A DNA stretch of 64,000 bases from Gammaproteobacteria bacterium (GCA_029882215.1 JAOULC010000001.1:1-64000), one strand, 5' to 3'; shown: positions 28,276 to 38,430, numbered from the stretch's first letter. Notes: generated from the sequence alone by a model not told the origin. Made by a program: numbers and translations.

Positions 28276-29040
28276 TTAACTCACCGGTGATTTAATCGAC
28301 GGTAACTTTTTCAGCTCAATAGCAAACTCTTTTGCCTGTGCTAAAGCACGCTGCAAACGTGCTGGCGCACTCCGGCCCATACACTGATGTAATGGATCAC
28401 CGTTAAAAGCCACCAGCATTAAATCAAGCAGTTCATTCTTATCAAAACATTTTGCTGTCAATTTTTGCTGAATCATTAACACATCATCAAACACGGCACT
28501 GGCAACATCCCTGTGTTTTTCCCATAACTCGCCAACATTGCCACCGACTTCCAGCCCGGCAATATTCGATGTCAGTATATAAAGATTTTTCACCACCAGC
28601 TCAGATAACATTGCGTCTTTATCAGCCACAATTTTAACCGCAATATCTAAACCGGCGAGACTTTCATACAATAAGCTGGCCAGTGGCCCATAGACAGGCG
28701 ATGGAATAATCACTTTTGAATCCTGCCCCTTCTTTTTTTCAAACCAGATAGAAATAATCGTTGGCTCAATCGCCAGCCCGCCCCAGTCAGCTGGCAGCAG
28801 TTCATTTTGTAATAACACCAGTACGGACAACCACGATTGCGGGATTTGTTTTAAAACAGCCTGTAAATCATTCTCACCAACCGCCACGATTACAGCAGCC
28901 GGGTCGGTGACCTGCTGCTGTAATTCGTCGATTGAATCAGCGCGCAGTAAAGGAAATACCGGATAGCCTGCCTTTAAAAAACCTCTGGCAAAAACAGCGC
29001 CTATTTCTCCCATACCAATAACAACTACCGGTGCTTTCAT
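28276..29040 (-). CDS. NAD(P)-binding protein, ketopantoate-reductase-like
   Basis: 254 residues. A Rossmann motif GMGEIGAVFARGF stands at the N terminus, and the C-terminal half is helical. The overall shape resembles ApbA/PanE-type reductases or 6-phosphogluconate-dehydrogenase-like folds, but the PanE signature residues are not clear. Substrate unknown. It is divergent from amgK with 68 bp between the start codons. Confidence 0.6.
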   Translation of the reverse strand: MKAPVVVIGMGEIGAVFARGFLKAGYPVFPLLRADSIDELQQQVTDPAAVIVAVGENDLQAVLKQIPQSWLSVLVLLQNELLPADWGGLAIEPTIISIWFEKKKGQDSKVIIPSPVYGPLASLLYESLAGLDIAVKIVADKDAMLSELVVKNLYILTSNIAGLEVGGNVGELWEKHRDVASAVFDDVLMIQQKLTAKCFDKNELLDLMLVAFNGDPLHQCMGRSAPARLQRALAQAKEFAIELKKLPSIKSPVS

Positions 29041-29108
29041 ATCACGATTCTCTGCTTCTCTGTTACAATAACCTTATTTTATAACAATGATAAAAAGCGT
29101 GCCAGATC

Positions 29109-30122
29109 ATGACCGACGACAAACGCCTGCAACAACTAAAAACCTGGCTTAATCAGCAACTGATGACAGATCAGTATGAATTTTCTGTCGCCTCGGCTGA
29201 CGCCAGCTTTCGCCGTTATTTTCGAATTACACATAACGGTCAAAGCATGATCGCAATGGATGCACCGCCTGATAAAGAAGACTGCCGGCCATTCGTTGAT
29301 ATTGCAAAAAAACTCTTTGCAGCTGGCATTCACGCCCCTGAAATCTTCTCTGAAGATTATCAGCAGGGTTTTTTATTACTATCTGATCTAGGTGATGTTC
29401 AGTATTTGTCTATTCTAAATACTGAAAATGCTGGCAGCCTGTACAAAGATGCAATTGATTCACTGATAAAGATTCAGAGCATACCGCCAGCCTCATTACC
29501 AGCTTACAACCGTCAGCTATTACAGGCTGAGATGAATCTTTTTCCTGAATGGTTTATTAATCAGCATTTAAAAATCACTTTAAACGAGCAACAACAGCAT
29601 TTACTGCAAAGCGTATTTGAATGCCTGACTGAAAGTGCGTTGCAGCAACCGCAGGTGTTTGTCCATCGTGATTATCACAGTCGCAACCTGATGCAGACTG
29701 GCGTTTCTAATCCCGGTGTACTTGATTTTCAGGATGCCGTTAACGGTGCTGTCACATACGATCTGGCATCGCTGTTAAAAGACTGCTATATCAGCTGGCC
29801 CAGAAAGCAGATTGAGCAGTGGCTGGCCTATTATTTCGATCAGGCTCAGCAAAATAACATTATTGATTCTCAGTGCCTGCTAGACGAGTTTATTCAGTGG
29901 TTTGATTTTATGAGTGTACAAAGACACCTTAAAGTTCTCGGTATCTTTACCCGTCTCAATATAAGGGACAATAAATCTGGCTACATGAAAGACCTGCCAC
30001 GGACATTTAAATACATTATGGATAGCTGTGAACGTTATCCGTTACTCCACCCTTTAAAGTCGCTTTTACAAGAATTACAAATCGCTGAAAAATTTCATAT
30101 AGAGTGGAAAAAGCTAGCATGA
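29109..30122 (+). CDS. amgK: N-acetylmuramate/N-acetylglucosamine kinase AmgK
   Basis: 337 residues. It is an aminoglycoside-phosphotransferase-fold kinase that phosphorylates MurNAc at the anomeric position in the cell-wall recycling bypass to UDP-MurNAc. The catalytic loop is HRDYHSRN (186-193) and the metal site is VLDFQDA (Asp206, Asp209). Its stop overlaps the murU start by four bases, the same pairing as in Pseudomonas, where amgK-murU gives intrinsic fosfomycin tolerance. Confidence 0.92.
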   Translation: MTDDKRLQQLKTWLNQQLMTDQYEFSVASADASFRRYFRITHNGQSMIAMDAPPDKEDCRPFVDIAKKLFAAGIHAPEIFSEDYQQGFLLLSDLGDVQYLSILNTENAGSLYKDAIDSLIKIQSIPPASLPAYNRQLLQAEMNLFPEWFINQHLKITLNEQQQHLLQSVFECLTESALQQPQVFVHRDYHSRNLMQTGVSNPGVLDFQDAVNGAVTYDLASLLKDCYISWPRKQIEQWLAYYFDQAQQNNIIDSQCLLDEFIQWFDFMSVQRHLKVLGIFTRLNIRDNKSGYMKDLPRTFKYIMDSCERYPLLHPLKSLLQELQIAEKFHIEWKKLA

Positions 30123-30778
30123 AAGCCATGATACTGGCCGCGGGACGTGGTGAGCGTATGCGACCATTAACTGACAATACACCGAAGCCGTTATTAAAGG
30201 TTGCAGGTCACAGCTTAATTGAACACCATATATTCAAATTAAAATCAGCCGGCTTCACTGAGCTTGTGATCAACACGGCCTGGCTGGCTGAAAAAATTCA
30301 CCGTCAGATCGGCGATGGCGGCAACTACGGCGTAAGTATTCAGTATTCTGACGAACAAACCGCACTGGAAACCGGTGGCGGTATTAATAAAGCACTGCCA
30401 TTGCTTGGCAACAATACATTTTTAGTCGTCAATGGTGATGTCTGGTGTGATTATGATTATGCCAGGCTACCGTCGCTTAAACCTGACTGCCTTGCCCATC
30501 TTATTTTAGTTAATAATCCACCGCACAATCCGGACGGTGATTTTTCAATTAATCAGGGAATGCTGTCAAATGCGGCAGCTGCGCGACTTACTTTTTCAGG
30601 AATTGGTTTATACCGGCCTCAACTGATAAAAAGCGATGCAGATAAATTCCCGCTGGCACCTGTTTTACGACAGGCCGCTGATGATAAAAAAATCAGTGCA
30701 GAATATTTCCCGGGACTATGGATAGATATCGGCACAACCGACAGATTAGAGCAAGTAAATACGCTGCTACAGCCTTAA
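30119..30778 (+). CDS. murU: N-acetylmuramate alpha-1-phosphate uridylyltransferase MurU
   Basis: 219 residues from the ATG at 30119 (overlapping the amgK stop). An upstream Met at 30104 would add five residues. It turns MurNAc-1-phosphate into UDP-MurNAc. The sugar-nucleotidyltransferase signature AAGRGERMRPLTDNTPKPLL and the metal site VVNGDVWCDYD are seen. It is convergent with the next gene, with a 4-bp overlap of the two stop ends. Confidence 0.92.
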   Translation: MKAMILAAGRGERMRPLTDNTPKPLLKVAGHSLIEHHIFKLKSAGFTELVINTAWLAEKIHRQIGDGGNYGVSIQYSDEQTALETGGGINKALPLLGNNTFLVVNGDVWCDYDYARLPSLKPDCLAHLILVNNPPHNPDGDFSINQGMLSNAAAARLTFSGIGLYRPQLIKSDADKFPLAPVLRQAADDKKISAEYFPGLWIDIGTTDRLEQVNTLLQP

Positions 30779-31998
30779 AACTGCCAGCGATAATAAATTT
30801 CTGTACGTGACATATCTTCTTTTACCTGACTAATAGAGTGTTCAGTTTCAAGCTGTGTATAGGCTAAACCTACAATATTATCACCGAACAGATGCTTTAT
30901 TTCATACATCATCACCAGCCCCATTGCTGGCTCATAATCTTCTACTGACTGAGTACCCGATATATCTGTAGTCCGTGAAATATTGTCATGATAGGAAGCA
31001 CCGACAGCAAATAATGAGGCTGTTGTATTGTATACATACAGTGCCTGCAGGTATGTTTGGTCCAGCTGACCGCTGTCATTGCCTGCTGTCACTCTATCAA
31101 GCTGATAACCTAATGCTAGTCGATAGCCATTCTTATCACTCCAAAACTGGTCGTACAAGAAACGTAAATGAGCGCCACTACCATATGTGATCTCATGGCC
31201 TCCCTGGGTAGGAACAGCGACATCGCCACCAGTCGAGTAACCAACGCTGAATGAAATTTGAGAAGTGACATGATCAGCCCGGTCATTTATTACTCTGTTA
31301 CTTTCTTCTTTTTTATCAACTGGCAGCTCACTGACAGTCTTATCCGTCTCAGTTACCGGTTCTATTTTGTTCTCTATTATTTTTATATGATTGTCTGTGT
31401 TTTCGTTTGAAATAATCGCTTGTGGTTTTTGTTTGACGGCCGGAACACTTACCCGGCTTGCTGAATTTTCAGGCTTTATCAAATATTCAGGTAAGCGCAA
31501 GAAAACACCCACTTCCATTTTGTTCGCACCGTTGCTAAATACCTGCGGATTGATTCTGACTATATCTTTTCGCAGTATGCTCTGCTTTTTATTTGAAGCC
31601 GGAAAATAGGCTCTGGCAATAGAATATAAGGTATCACCGGGCTTAATCTGCCACTGATGCTCACTTAATAAATTAGCAGAGGATTTAGTTTTTAAAGAAG
31701 GCTGCGTCGCTGTTTTTTTTAACGCATGTGCTGACTGAGTATAAGCAAATGCCGGCAGAGTTAGTCTGGCGCCAATGTTCAGACTGCCAGAGCCTGACAT
31801 GAAGATATTTTGATTCAGAGTGATGATCTGTGTTCTGAGTTTTGCCTGTAACATGGCGTCTTTAGGAAAAACTGATCGAGCGATTCCATATAGTGTATCG
31901 CCACTATTTACCAGCCAGTATTTTCCCTGCAATTCAGCTTTTGTATTAATGCTGCTTAGCATAAGCAGCACAGATACCGATATATTTAATATTTTCAT
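30775..31998 (-). CDS. LysM-domain outer-membrane beta-barrel protein
   Basis: 407 residues from the ATG at 31998 (MKILNISV), with GGGAG upstream. A GTG or ATG 8 codons earlier would add an unlikely extension. A signal peptide is followed by two LysM-like domains of the FimV style (SGDTLYGIAR and PGDTLYSIAR). A polar linker (about 165-240) and a C-terminal beta barrel ending in aromatic YYRWQF follow. This combination of peptidoglycan-binding LysM and an outer-membrane barrel would tie the outer membrane to the wall. No named family recognised. Confidence 0.7.
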   Translation of the reverse strand: MKILNISVSVLLMLSSINTKAELQGKYWLVNSGDTLYGIARSVFPKDAMLQAKLRTQIITLNQNIFMSGSGSLNIGARLTLPAFAYTQSAHALKKTATQPSLKTKSSANLLSEHQWQIKPGDTLYSIARAYFPASNKKQSILRKDIVRINPQVFSNGANKMEVGVFLRLPEYLIKPENSASRVSVPAVKQKPQAIISNENTDNHIKIIENKIEPVTETDKTVSELPVDKKEESNRVINDRADHVTSQISFSVGYSTGGDVAVPTQGGHEITYGSGAHLRFLYDQFWSDKNGYRLALGYQLDRVTAGNDSGQLDQTYLQALYVYNTTASLFAVGASYHDNISRTTDISGTQSVEDYEPAMGLVMMYEIKHLFGDNIVGLAYTQLETEHSISQVKEDMSRTEIYYRWQF

Positions 31999-32044
31999 TG
32001 CCGTCACTCCCTGACAGATCAATACACTTTACTTTATGAAGCCA

Positions 32045-32563
32045 TCAAAAAAGCACTGAAAAAGCCATAAGCGTCATATCATTATCAAGTGTTGTTACAT
32101 CAAACTCGAGCACCAGACGTGCACCCACTTTGTAACCGAGCCCAATACCATAAGATGTTACGCTATTTGTCTCAGTTGTTGCTATACCAGTTGCCGGCGT
32201 ACGCACCATTTCCTGTTTGATTTTACCGACTTTAATCTTCATATAGGGCTGACCTTCACCCAATAAAGACAGATAGAAACCCGTAATACTGGACTCCCAG
32301 GCATCACCCGTATAGATACCGGTTGCAATCACACCCGGATCAGCCGAGAGATTAATGTACTCGAGTACGGCTTTTTGATTTCTGGCACTCAGTGTAAACC
32401 CGGTCGCATCGACCGTACCAAACTCACTGCCACCATCCAGACTAGCGGCTACAAGACCTACATTATAGGTTTCTTCATAAGCCGCATTGCCACGTGCATA
32501 AAGGGGGTTAGAAAAGGCAATCAGAATGCTGCAAAGTATAATAAAACGCGCCGAAATCTTCAT
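32045..32563 (-). CDS. Small outer-membrane beta-barrel protein
   Basis: 172 residues. A signal peptide (LCSILIAFSNPLYARG) and alternating beta strands end in LMAFSVLF with a terminal Phe, the usual barrel insertion signal. It has OmpW/OmpA-like size but no recognised signature. It lies 46 bp upstream of the LysM-barrel gene on the same strand and may be cotranscribed with it. Function unknown. Confidence 0.65.
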   Translation of the reverse strand: MKISARFIILCSILIAFSNPLYARGNAAYEETYNVGLVAASLDGGSEFGTVDATGFTLSARNQKAVLEYINLSADPGVIATGIYTGDAWESSITGFYLSLLGEGQPYMKIKVGKIKQEMVRTPATGIATTETNSVTSYGIGLGYKVGARLVLEFDVTTLDNDMTLMAFSVLF

Positions 32564-32655
32564 AGTTAGTCCTAGTTATTATTTTCCCGTCATAAATAAC
32601 AAGTATTGGCTCAAATAACAAGCCTGACACGTCATCATGAGAGAATAATACTTAT

Positions 32656-33612
32656 TTAAATTGAATTATGTGCCTGTAGATCGGCATGATATGACGAGCG
32701 AACCATTGGCCCGCTGGCTACATTTTTAAAGCCCATTGCCATGCCAATATCATGCAGCTCGTCAAATTCTTGCGGTGTCACATAGCGGCTTACCGGCAGG
32801 TGATCCAGACTGGGCTGTAAGTACTGCCCCAGTGTTAACATATCACAACCATGATCCAGTAAATCCTGCATGACCTGCTTTACCTCATCTATCTCTTCAC
32901 CCAGGCCCAGCATCAAGCCCGATTTTGTGGGTACCTCAGGGTGTAAAGCTTTGAATGACTTTATTAAATCAAGTGACCACTGATAATCGGAACCCGGCCG
33001 GGCTTTTTTGTATAGCCGCGGTACGGTTTCAAGATTATGATTAAATACATCCGGCGGTGCTGTTGTCATTATTTCCAGTGCAATATCCATACGCCCGCGA
33101 AAATCCGGCACCAGAATTTCAATCTCTATAGACGGTACCCGCTTGCGGGTTTCTTTTATGCAGCTGACAAAGTGTGCAGCACCACCGTCACGTAAATCAT
33201 CACGATCAACCGATGTAATGACAACATATTTCAGCGCCATGTCTTTAATGGTTTTTGCCATATTGGCCGGCTCATCCTGGTCCAGTGGATTAGGACGGCC
33301 ATGACCGACATCACAGAACGGGCAACGACGGGTGCAAATATCACCCATGATCATGAAGGTGGCTGTGCCGCCACTAAAACATTCTCCCAGATTCGGGCAG
33401 TTAGCTTCTTCACAAACCGTGTGCAGTTTATGCTCACGCAAAATAGTTTTTAATTTCTTAACCTCAGGTCGTGCCGGTGATTTTGCACGGATCCAGGACG
33501 GCTTCCTTAGAGGCGTTTCTGTTCTCTCAACTTTAATCGGTATACGATCCAGTTTATCTGCACCACGATATTTCACGCCGACTTCTTTACGTGGTCTTTT
33601 TTCTTCATTCAT
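32656..33612 (-). CDS. lipA: Lipoyl synthase
   Basis: 318 residues. A radical-SAM enzyme that inserts two sulfur atoms into octanoyl groups on lipoate-dependent enzymes. The auxiliary cluster is [12 protein letters not shown] and the radical-SAM cluster CTRRCPFC, both complete. The N-terminal basic stretch is normal. It is the last gene of the mrdA-lipA run, 66 bp after lipB. Confidence 0.97.
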   Translation of the reverse strand: MNEEKRPRKEVGVKYRGADKLDRIPIKVERTETPLRKPSWIRAKSPARPEVKKLKTILREHKLHTVCEEANCPNLGECFSGGTATFMIMGDICTRRCPFCDVGHGRPNPLDQDEPANMAKTIKDMALKYVVITSVDRDDLRDGGAAHFVSCIKETRKRVPSIEIEILVPDFRGRMDIALEIMTTAPPDVFNHNLETVPRLYKKARPGSDYQWSLDLIKSFKALHPEVPTKSGLMLGLGEEIDEVKQVMQDLLDHGCDMLTLGQYLQPSLDHLPVSRYVTPQEFDELHDIGMAMGFKNVASGPMVRSSYHADLQAHNSI

Positions 33613-33678
33613 TTTTAGCTACCGAAACTGTTATACTGAGATTTTTAAAATATATCAGGCATACAGCGGCGTGCAGAC

Positions 33679-34317
33679 CTAAAAGCCTATTTGCCGCGTG
33701 CCTGTCTCTATATCAAAGTGCTGGCAAAGTTTGCCAAGTATCTGCTGCTCTACTTCTGCAAAGCTATCTTGCAAACCAAGATTTTTTAACTGGGTCACAG
33801 CCATCCCTTCATACCCACAGGGATTAATCTGTGCAAATGCTGACAAGTCCATATCCACATTAAGACTTAAACCGTGATAACTACAACCCCGTTTGACTCG
33901 CAAACCAAGCGCTGCAATTTTTGCATTTTCAACATACACACCCGGCGCATCTTTGCGTGCCAGCGCCGTTATGTTTTTATCTGCCAAAAAATCAATCACC
34001 GCCTGTTCTAATGCACTGACCATCTGCCTTATACCAAATTTCTTACGCTTAAGATCAATCAGACAATAGACAACTAACTGCCCGGGACCGTGGTATGTTA
34101 CCTGACCTCCCCGGTCTATTTCTACCACAGGAATATTGCTTGTGTTTAAGATATGCTCAGGCTTTCCATTCATGCCCTGCGTAAAAACAGGTGGGTGTTG
34201 CAACAGCCAGATTTCATCTTCCGTATCTGCATCACGCTGCGCTGTAAACTCCTGCATTTTGCGCCAGACGGGCTCATACTCCTGCAAACCCAGCTGGCGT
34301 ACCAGCACTGAACTCAA
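33679..34317 (-). CDS. lipB: Octanoyltransferase
   Basis: 212 residues. It moves octanoyl from acyl carrier protein to lipoyl domains and supplies LipA with substrate. Signatures are [16 protein letters not shown] and the catalytic Cys/Lys region [19 protein letters not shown]. Its start overlaps the ybeD stop by four bases. Confidence 0.96.
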   Translation of the reverse strand: MSSVLVRQLGLQEYEPVWRKMQEFTAQRDADTEDEIWLLQHPPVFTQGMNGKPEHILNTSNIPVVEIDRGGQVTYHGPGQLVVYCLIDLKRKKFGIRQMVSALEQAVIDFLADKNITALARKDAPGVYVENAKIAALGLRVKRGCSYHGLSLNVDMDLSAFAQINPCGYEGMAVTQLKNLGLQDSFAEVEQQILGKLCQHFDIETGTRQIGF

Positions 34318-34598
34318 AGTGCCATCACCACATGTTCACAGGCGGTAAGATCCATATAGATATTATCAATCTGCTGTTTGCTGGTAGCCCTGATAGTGAC
34401 GGTAATGCTGGTGTATTTAGCCGACTTACTGGCATTCATTTTAATAGCATCATCTGCCAGCTCATCAACATGGCGGTTAACAATTTCATTCACCGCCACT
34501 TCCAGCACCTGACCCGTTAAACCAAAAGCTTTAATGGCAAAATCACAGGGAAATTCAAGTAATGTTTCATTTTCTTCAGCCATATCAGGCACACCCAT
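34314..34598 (-). CDS. ybeD: YbeD/DUF493 family protein
   Basis: 94 residues. A small ferredoxin-like protein that stands before lipB in many gammaproteobacteria. Its exact function is not established. The pattern [14 protein letters not shown] and [17 protein letters not shown] is typical. It overlaps the dat gene by 14 bp and lipB by 4 bp, so all three are translationally linked. Confidence 0.88.
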   Translation of the reverse strand: MGVPDMAEENETLLEFPCDFAIKAFGLTGQVLEVAVNEIVNRHVDELADDAIKMNASKSAKYTSITVTIRATSKQQIDNIYMDLTACEHVVMAL

Positions 34599-35457
34599 TT
34601 CTTAACTGTTGTTTATATTGCTGATAAAGATCAATCATCTGTTGCCAGAGCGGACCGGCTCGTCCTGTTCCCACGGGTTCACCATCGAGCTTAACAACCG
34701 GTAATATTTCCCGCGTTGAACTGGTGATCCAGATTTCGCTGGCGGAACGCAGTTCTACTTCTGTGATATCCCTTTGCTGGCAGGGAATATTATGGGTATC
34801 GGCAAGTTCTAAAACAAGGTCACGAGTAATGCCTGGTAACAATAGCGGGCCGGTCGGGGCGGTTACAATCACACCGCTCAAAACAACAAAAACATTACTG
34901 GCAGAGCCTTCGGTTGCATGACCATCACGAATCAGTATCGCTTCTCCCGCACCTTTATCTGTGGCTTGCTGACGTAGCAAAGTATTAGCCAATAAGGCAG
35001 TGGTTTTTATATTACAGGCCCGCCAGCGAATATCATCTAAAGTAACCGCCTCAATGCCTTGCTCAGCTTCCAGGCGAGGCATGGACGTCAGTCTATTGCA
35101 CATAGCAAACACTGTTGACTGGACCTGGTGAGGAAAATTGTGATCCCGGCTTACTGCAACGCCACGGGTAATCTGCAGATAAATACTCTGATCCTCACCA
35201 CTGTTTTTTGCTAACAGCTGGTTGAGCATCGACTCCCATGCCGGATTAGACAGCGGATTTGCTAAACGAATGCCATCAAGGGAGTTTTGCAGTCGTTGTA
35301 AATGTGATTCCAGCCTGAGCAGGTGCCCGCCGTATGCAGGAATGACTTCATATACACCATCGCCAAATAAAAAGCCGCGATCCAGCACCGACACACAGGC
35401 TTGTGAGATCTCTTTGAACTCACCATTTAAATAAACAATTTGCTCGCTGCTGTGCAT
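34585..35457 (-). CDS. dat: D-amino-acid aminotransferase (fold-type IV PLP enzyme)
   Basis: 290 residues. It makes D-Glu/D-Ala from keto acids. The fold-type IV pattern is seen in ERGFLFGDGVYEV-like DRGFLFGDGVYEVIPAY, the PLP Lys in CNIKTTALLANTLLRQ, and ATEGSASNVFVV. Branched-chain aminotransferase and aminodeoxychorismate lyase share the fold. The D-enzyme is chosen because it sits between dacA and ybeD, where dat is common. Located 15 bp after dacA. Confidence 0.85.
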   Translation of the reverse strand: MHSSEQIVYLNGEFKEISQACVSVLDRGFLFGDGVYEVIPAYGGHLLRLESHLQRLQNSLDGIRLANPLSNPAWESMLNQLLAKNSGEDQSIYLQITRGVAVSRDHNFPHQVQSTVFAMCNRLTSMPRLEAEQGIEAVTLDDIRWRACNIKTTALLANTLLRQQATDKGAGEAILIRDGHATEGSASNVFVVLSGVIVTAPTGPLLLPGITRDLVLELADTHNIPCQQRDITEVELRSASEIWITSSTREILPVVKLDGEPVGTGRAGPLWQQMIDLYQQYKQQLRNGCA

Positions 35458-35471
35458 TGCGATTAAACCGC

Positions 35472-36608
35472 TTATTCAAACATTAAAATAAATTTATCTT
35501 TTGCCCGTTGCAGCAGACTGCCTTTACTAACTGACTGCAGAGCGACTAATGGCATACTAATAATTTCATCATCCAGCAGTTTAATGTGCACCCTGCCCAG
35601 TTCCTGACCTTTTTTAACCGGTGCAACAATTGTCTGATCAATGTCCATTGATGCTTCAAGTTTTTTATACTGCCCGCGAGGAATGGTTACATTCAGGTCT
35701 TTCATTAAACCCAGCGCCAGATTCTCATTTTCACCTTCCCATACACGAACATCTTTTAGCCCTTTGCCGGCAGCATACAGTGTATGACTGGTGTAAAACC
35801 GGAAGCCATAATCCAGCAGTTTCTGACTTTGGTCGGTACGTGCTTTATTACTACGCGTACCCAAAACCACAGAAATAAGACGCATATCGCCTCGTTTGGC
35901 CGATGCCACTAAACAATAGCCTGCCGAATCTGTGTGCCCTGTTTTAATACCGTCAATGCTCTTATCACGCCAGAGTAATTTATTACGATTGTATTGCTTG
36001 ATACCGTTATAGGTCATCGATTTTTCTGAGTAAAGCTTATAGTGCTCAGGGAACTCATTAATCAGTGCTTTAGCTAAGATGGCTACATCTCTCGCCGTTG
36101 TCTTATGCTGCCGGTGAGGCCAGCCGGTGCTGTTAACATAATTAGTATTACTCATCCCCAGAGCCTTGGCATACTGGTTCATGTAATCTGCAAAAGTGGT
36201 TTCACTGCCGGCTATGTGTTCTGCCAGCGCAACACTGGCATCATTTCCCGACTGAATAATCAGACCGCGAATCAGCTCTTTTACCGGCACTTTTGAGCCC
36301 ACTTCAACAAACATTTTTGAGCCTTCCATGCGCCAGGATTTCTCACTAATACGCACCAGTTCATTGAGGGTCAGCCGTTCCGCCTCAAGTTCTTTATAGA
36401 CAACATAGGCTGTCATCATTTTAGTAATACTGGCCGGTTCTATCGACTGATCTATGTTTTTCTGAGCCAGCACTGCATTGCTATTAATATCAATTAATAA
36501 AAAACTCTTAGCGGCTAGTTTTGGCGGTGCCGGAACAGGTGTCGCTGCACTCGCAGAAAAGGTATAAACACTTAACAAAAATAAAAAAATATACTGTTTA
36601 AAAATCAT
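35472..36608 (-). CDS. dacA: D-alanyl-D-alanine carboxypeptidase (PBP5/6 type)
   Basis: 378 residues. It trims the terminal D-Ala of wall peptides. A signal peptide is followed by SITK (Ser60, Lys63), SGN (120-122), KTG (222-224) and a C-terminal beta domain ending in an amphipathic helix (LLQRAKDKFILMFE) that anchors it to the inner membrane. It follows rlpA by 41 bp. Confidence 0.95.
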   Translation of the reverse strand: MIFKQYIFLFLLSVYTFSASAATPVPAPPKLAAKSFLLIDINSNAVLAQKNIDQSIEPASITKMMTAYVVYKELEAERLTLNELVRISEKSWRMEGSKMFVEVGSKVPVKELIRGLIIQSGNDASVALAEHIAGSETTFADYMNQYAKALGMSNTNYVNSTGWPHRQHKTTARDVAILAKALINEFPEHYKLYSEKSMTYNGIKQYNRNKLLWRDKSIDGIKTGHTDSAGYCLVASAKRGDMRLISVVLGTRSNKARTDQSQKLLDYGFRFYTSHTLYAAGKGLKDVRVWEGENENLALGLMKDLNVTIPRGQYKKLEASMDIDQTIVAPVKKGQELGRVHIKLLDDEIISMPLVALQSVSKGSLLQRAKDKFILMFE

Positions 36609-36649
36609 ATAAAACTCTTAATCTGAATCAATAGATTACAAAAAACGTT

Positions 36650-37441
36650 TTAATCAACGATGATTTGGGCTGTTTTTAGTCCGCTTTGTGCTAATCGAGC
36701 CAGCACACCATAGGCGATATCTCTCGATGGCATTGGCCCGATGCGAACTTTATATAAGGCTTGTTGGTTACTCACCGCCCTGTGTACACGAACGGTACGA
36801 AAGTCACTACTGCGAAGCTGATCGGCAAGGCTTTCCGCGTTATCAATTACACCAAACGCCCCTAATTGTACATAAATATGACCATCTCCGCCTGCTGTTT
36901 TCGGTAAAATCGCTTTATCGGTATCCAGCGGCAGATGACCTGTTGTCACAGCCACGACTTCTACATTACCTGTACCGGTTGCACTGATGCCTATTTTTTT
37001 CGCTGCCGCATAAGACAAATCGATAATACGCCCTTCATGAAACGGGCCACGGTCATTTACTCTGACAATGATCTTTTTATTATTATCAAGATTTGTCACC
37101 TGTACATAACAGGGAATAGGCAAGGTTTTATGCGCTGCTGTCATTTTGTACATATCGTAGGTTTCACCGCTTGATGTTCGTTCGCCGTGAAATTTAGTGC
37201 CGTACCATGAGGCTATACCTTCTTTCCGATAGCCTGCGGCAGAGTCCAGCACATGGTAACGTTTACCCAGCTCCACATAGGATTTAGGATTGCCATAACG
37301 ACTCTTGGGTTCATTTTTTGGTATCGCATCGGCTGTATTTGCCGGCACCCATGAGGCATCATGCGGGGCATAATCCCCCCGACTGGCACAGGCATACAAG
37401 TTGAGGGCGATTACAACAGTTAACAGTAAACGTATCATCAC
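36650..37441 (-). CDS. rlpA: Septal-ring/outer-membrane lipoprotein RlpA
   Basis: 263 residues. A lipoprotein signal (LNLYAC), a double-psi beta barrel (GIASWYGTKFHGERTSSGE ... VRVNDRGPFHEGRIIDLSYAAA) and a C-terminal SPOR domain (IYVQLGAFGV) that binds denuded glycan. Pseudomonas RlpA is a lytic transglycosylase on such glycans. The start (GTG 37441 or ATG 37438) overlaps the mltB stop (GTGATG). Confidence 0.93.
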   Translation of the reverse strand: MMIRLLLTVVIALNLYACASRGDYAPHDASWVPANTADAIPKNEPKSRYGNPKSYVELGKRYHVLDSAAGYRKEGIASWYGTKFHGERTSSGETYDMYKMTAAHKTLPIPCYVQVTNLDNNKKIIVRVNDRGPFHEGRIIDLSYAAAKKIGISATGTGNVEVVAVTTGHLPLDTDKAILPKTAGGDGHIYVQLGAFGVIDNAESLADQLRSSDFRTVRVHRAVSNQQALYKVRIGPMPSRDIAYGVLARLAQSGLKTAQIIVD

Positions 37442-38430
37442 TTAGAGCTACCGGGCATCCGCTTTTTAATTTCTTCACTTAACTGAAAAACAGCCATCGA
37501 ATATTTAGGACTATGGTTATAACGACTGATAACATAAAAGTTGTGCAGTCCAATCCAGTATTCTATGCCATCTTTTCCATCAAGCTTTACCAGTACCGCT
37601 TCATCACCTTTGCTTGTCAAGTTTGGCTCAAATATTAAGCCTTGCTGGCGAAAGCTCTTTACTGAGCGATGCGGTCTCATCATCCGGCCTTCTTTTTCAT
37701 GCGAAATGCCTCTGTTCTCAGCCCGCACAATAACCGGTTCACCTTTTGCCCAGCCATGACGTTTGAAATAATTGGCAACACTGCCGATTGCATCCGTGGT
37801 TTGCCATAAGTTACGCTGCCCGTCGCCATCAAAATCAACAGCATACTGACGATAGCTGCTGGATATAAACTGCCCCATACCCATTGCACCGGCATAAGAG
37901 CCTTTGGTTTCTTTCAGGTTCAGCTTTTCATCCCTGACAAGTAATAAAAATTCTTCCAGCTCTTTTTTGAAAAATTTTGCCCGTGGCGGATAATCAAATC
38001 CCAGCGTGGCCAATGCATCCAGCACAGGATAGCGGCCAATTTGCCGGCCGTAATAAGTTTCAACACCGATGATCGCTACTATGATTTGCGCCGGCACACC
38101 GTATTTCTCTTCAGCCTCTTGCAGTAACTTTTTGTTTCTCTGCCAGAAGTTAACGCCCTGAGTAATCCGCTTATCTGTTAAAAATATGGGCCGGTATTGC
38201 TTCCATGGCTTCGCCTCAGCCGGTCTCGTCATGGCATCGATAATTGACTGTCGCTTGCTTGCCCCTGAAAACCAGCCGATTAGTTCAGCTTTATCAAACT
38301 GGTGCTTCATTACCATTTCATCGACAAAAGTTTTAACAGCGGCTGTTTCCCAGTACGATGACTCTGCACTGACATTTCCTGTAATCAGCACACTCAGTGC
38401 AATTAAAGTAATCTTTTTAATAAATTTCAT
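37438..38430 (-). CDS. mltB: Membrane-bound lytic murein transglycosylase B
   Basis: 330 residues from the Met at 38430 (MKFIKKITLIALSV), which gives a normal signal peptide. An earlier Met at 38493 would add 21 residues before it. It cleaves glycan strands with 1,6-anhydro ends, the substrate that AmpD later processes. The catalytic Glu is in AIIGVETYYGRQIG, and the GSYAGAMGMGQFI motif follows. No lipobox Cys is seen, so it may be a periplasmic form. Confidence 0.92.
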   Translation of the reverse strand: MKFIKKITLIALSVLITGNVSAESSYWETAAVKTFVDEMVMKHQFDKAELIGWFSGASKRQSIIDAMTRPAEAKPWKQYRPIFLTDKRITQGVNFWQRNKKLLQEAEEKYGVPAQIIVAIIGVETYYGRQIGRYPVLDALATLGFDYPPRAKFFKKELEEFLLLVRDEKLNLKETKGSYAGAMGMGQFISSSYRQYAVDFDGDGQRNLWQTTDAIGSVANYFKRHGWAKGEPVIVRAENRGISHEKEGRMMRPHRSVKSFRQQGLIFEPNLTSKGDEAVLVKLDGKDGIEYWIGLHNFYVISRYNHSPKYSMAVFQLSEEIKKRMPGSSK

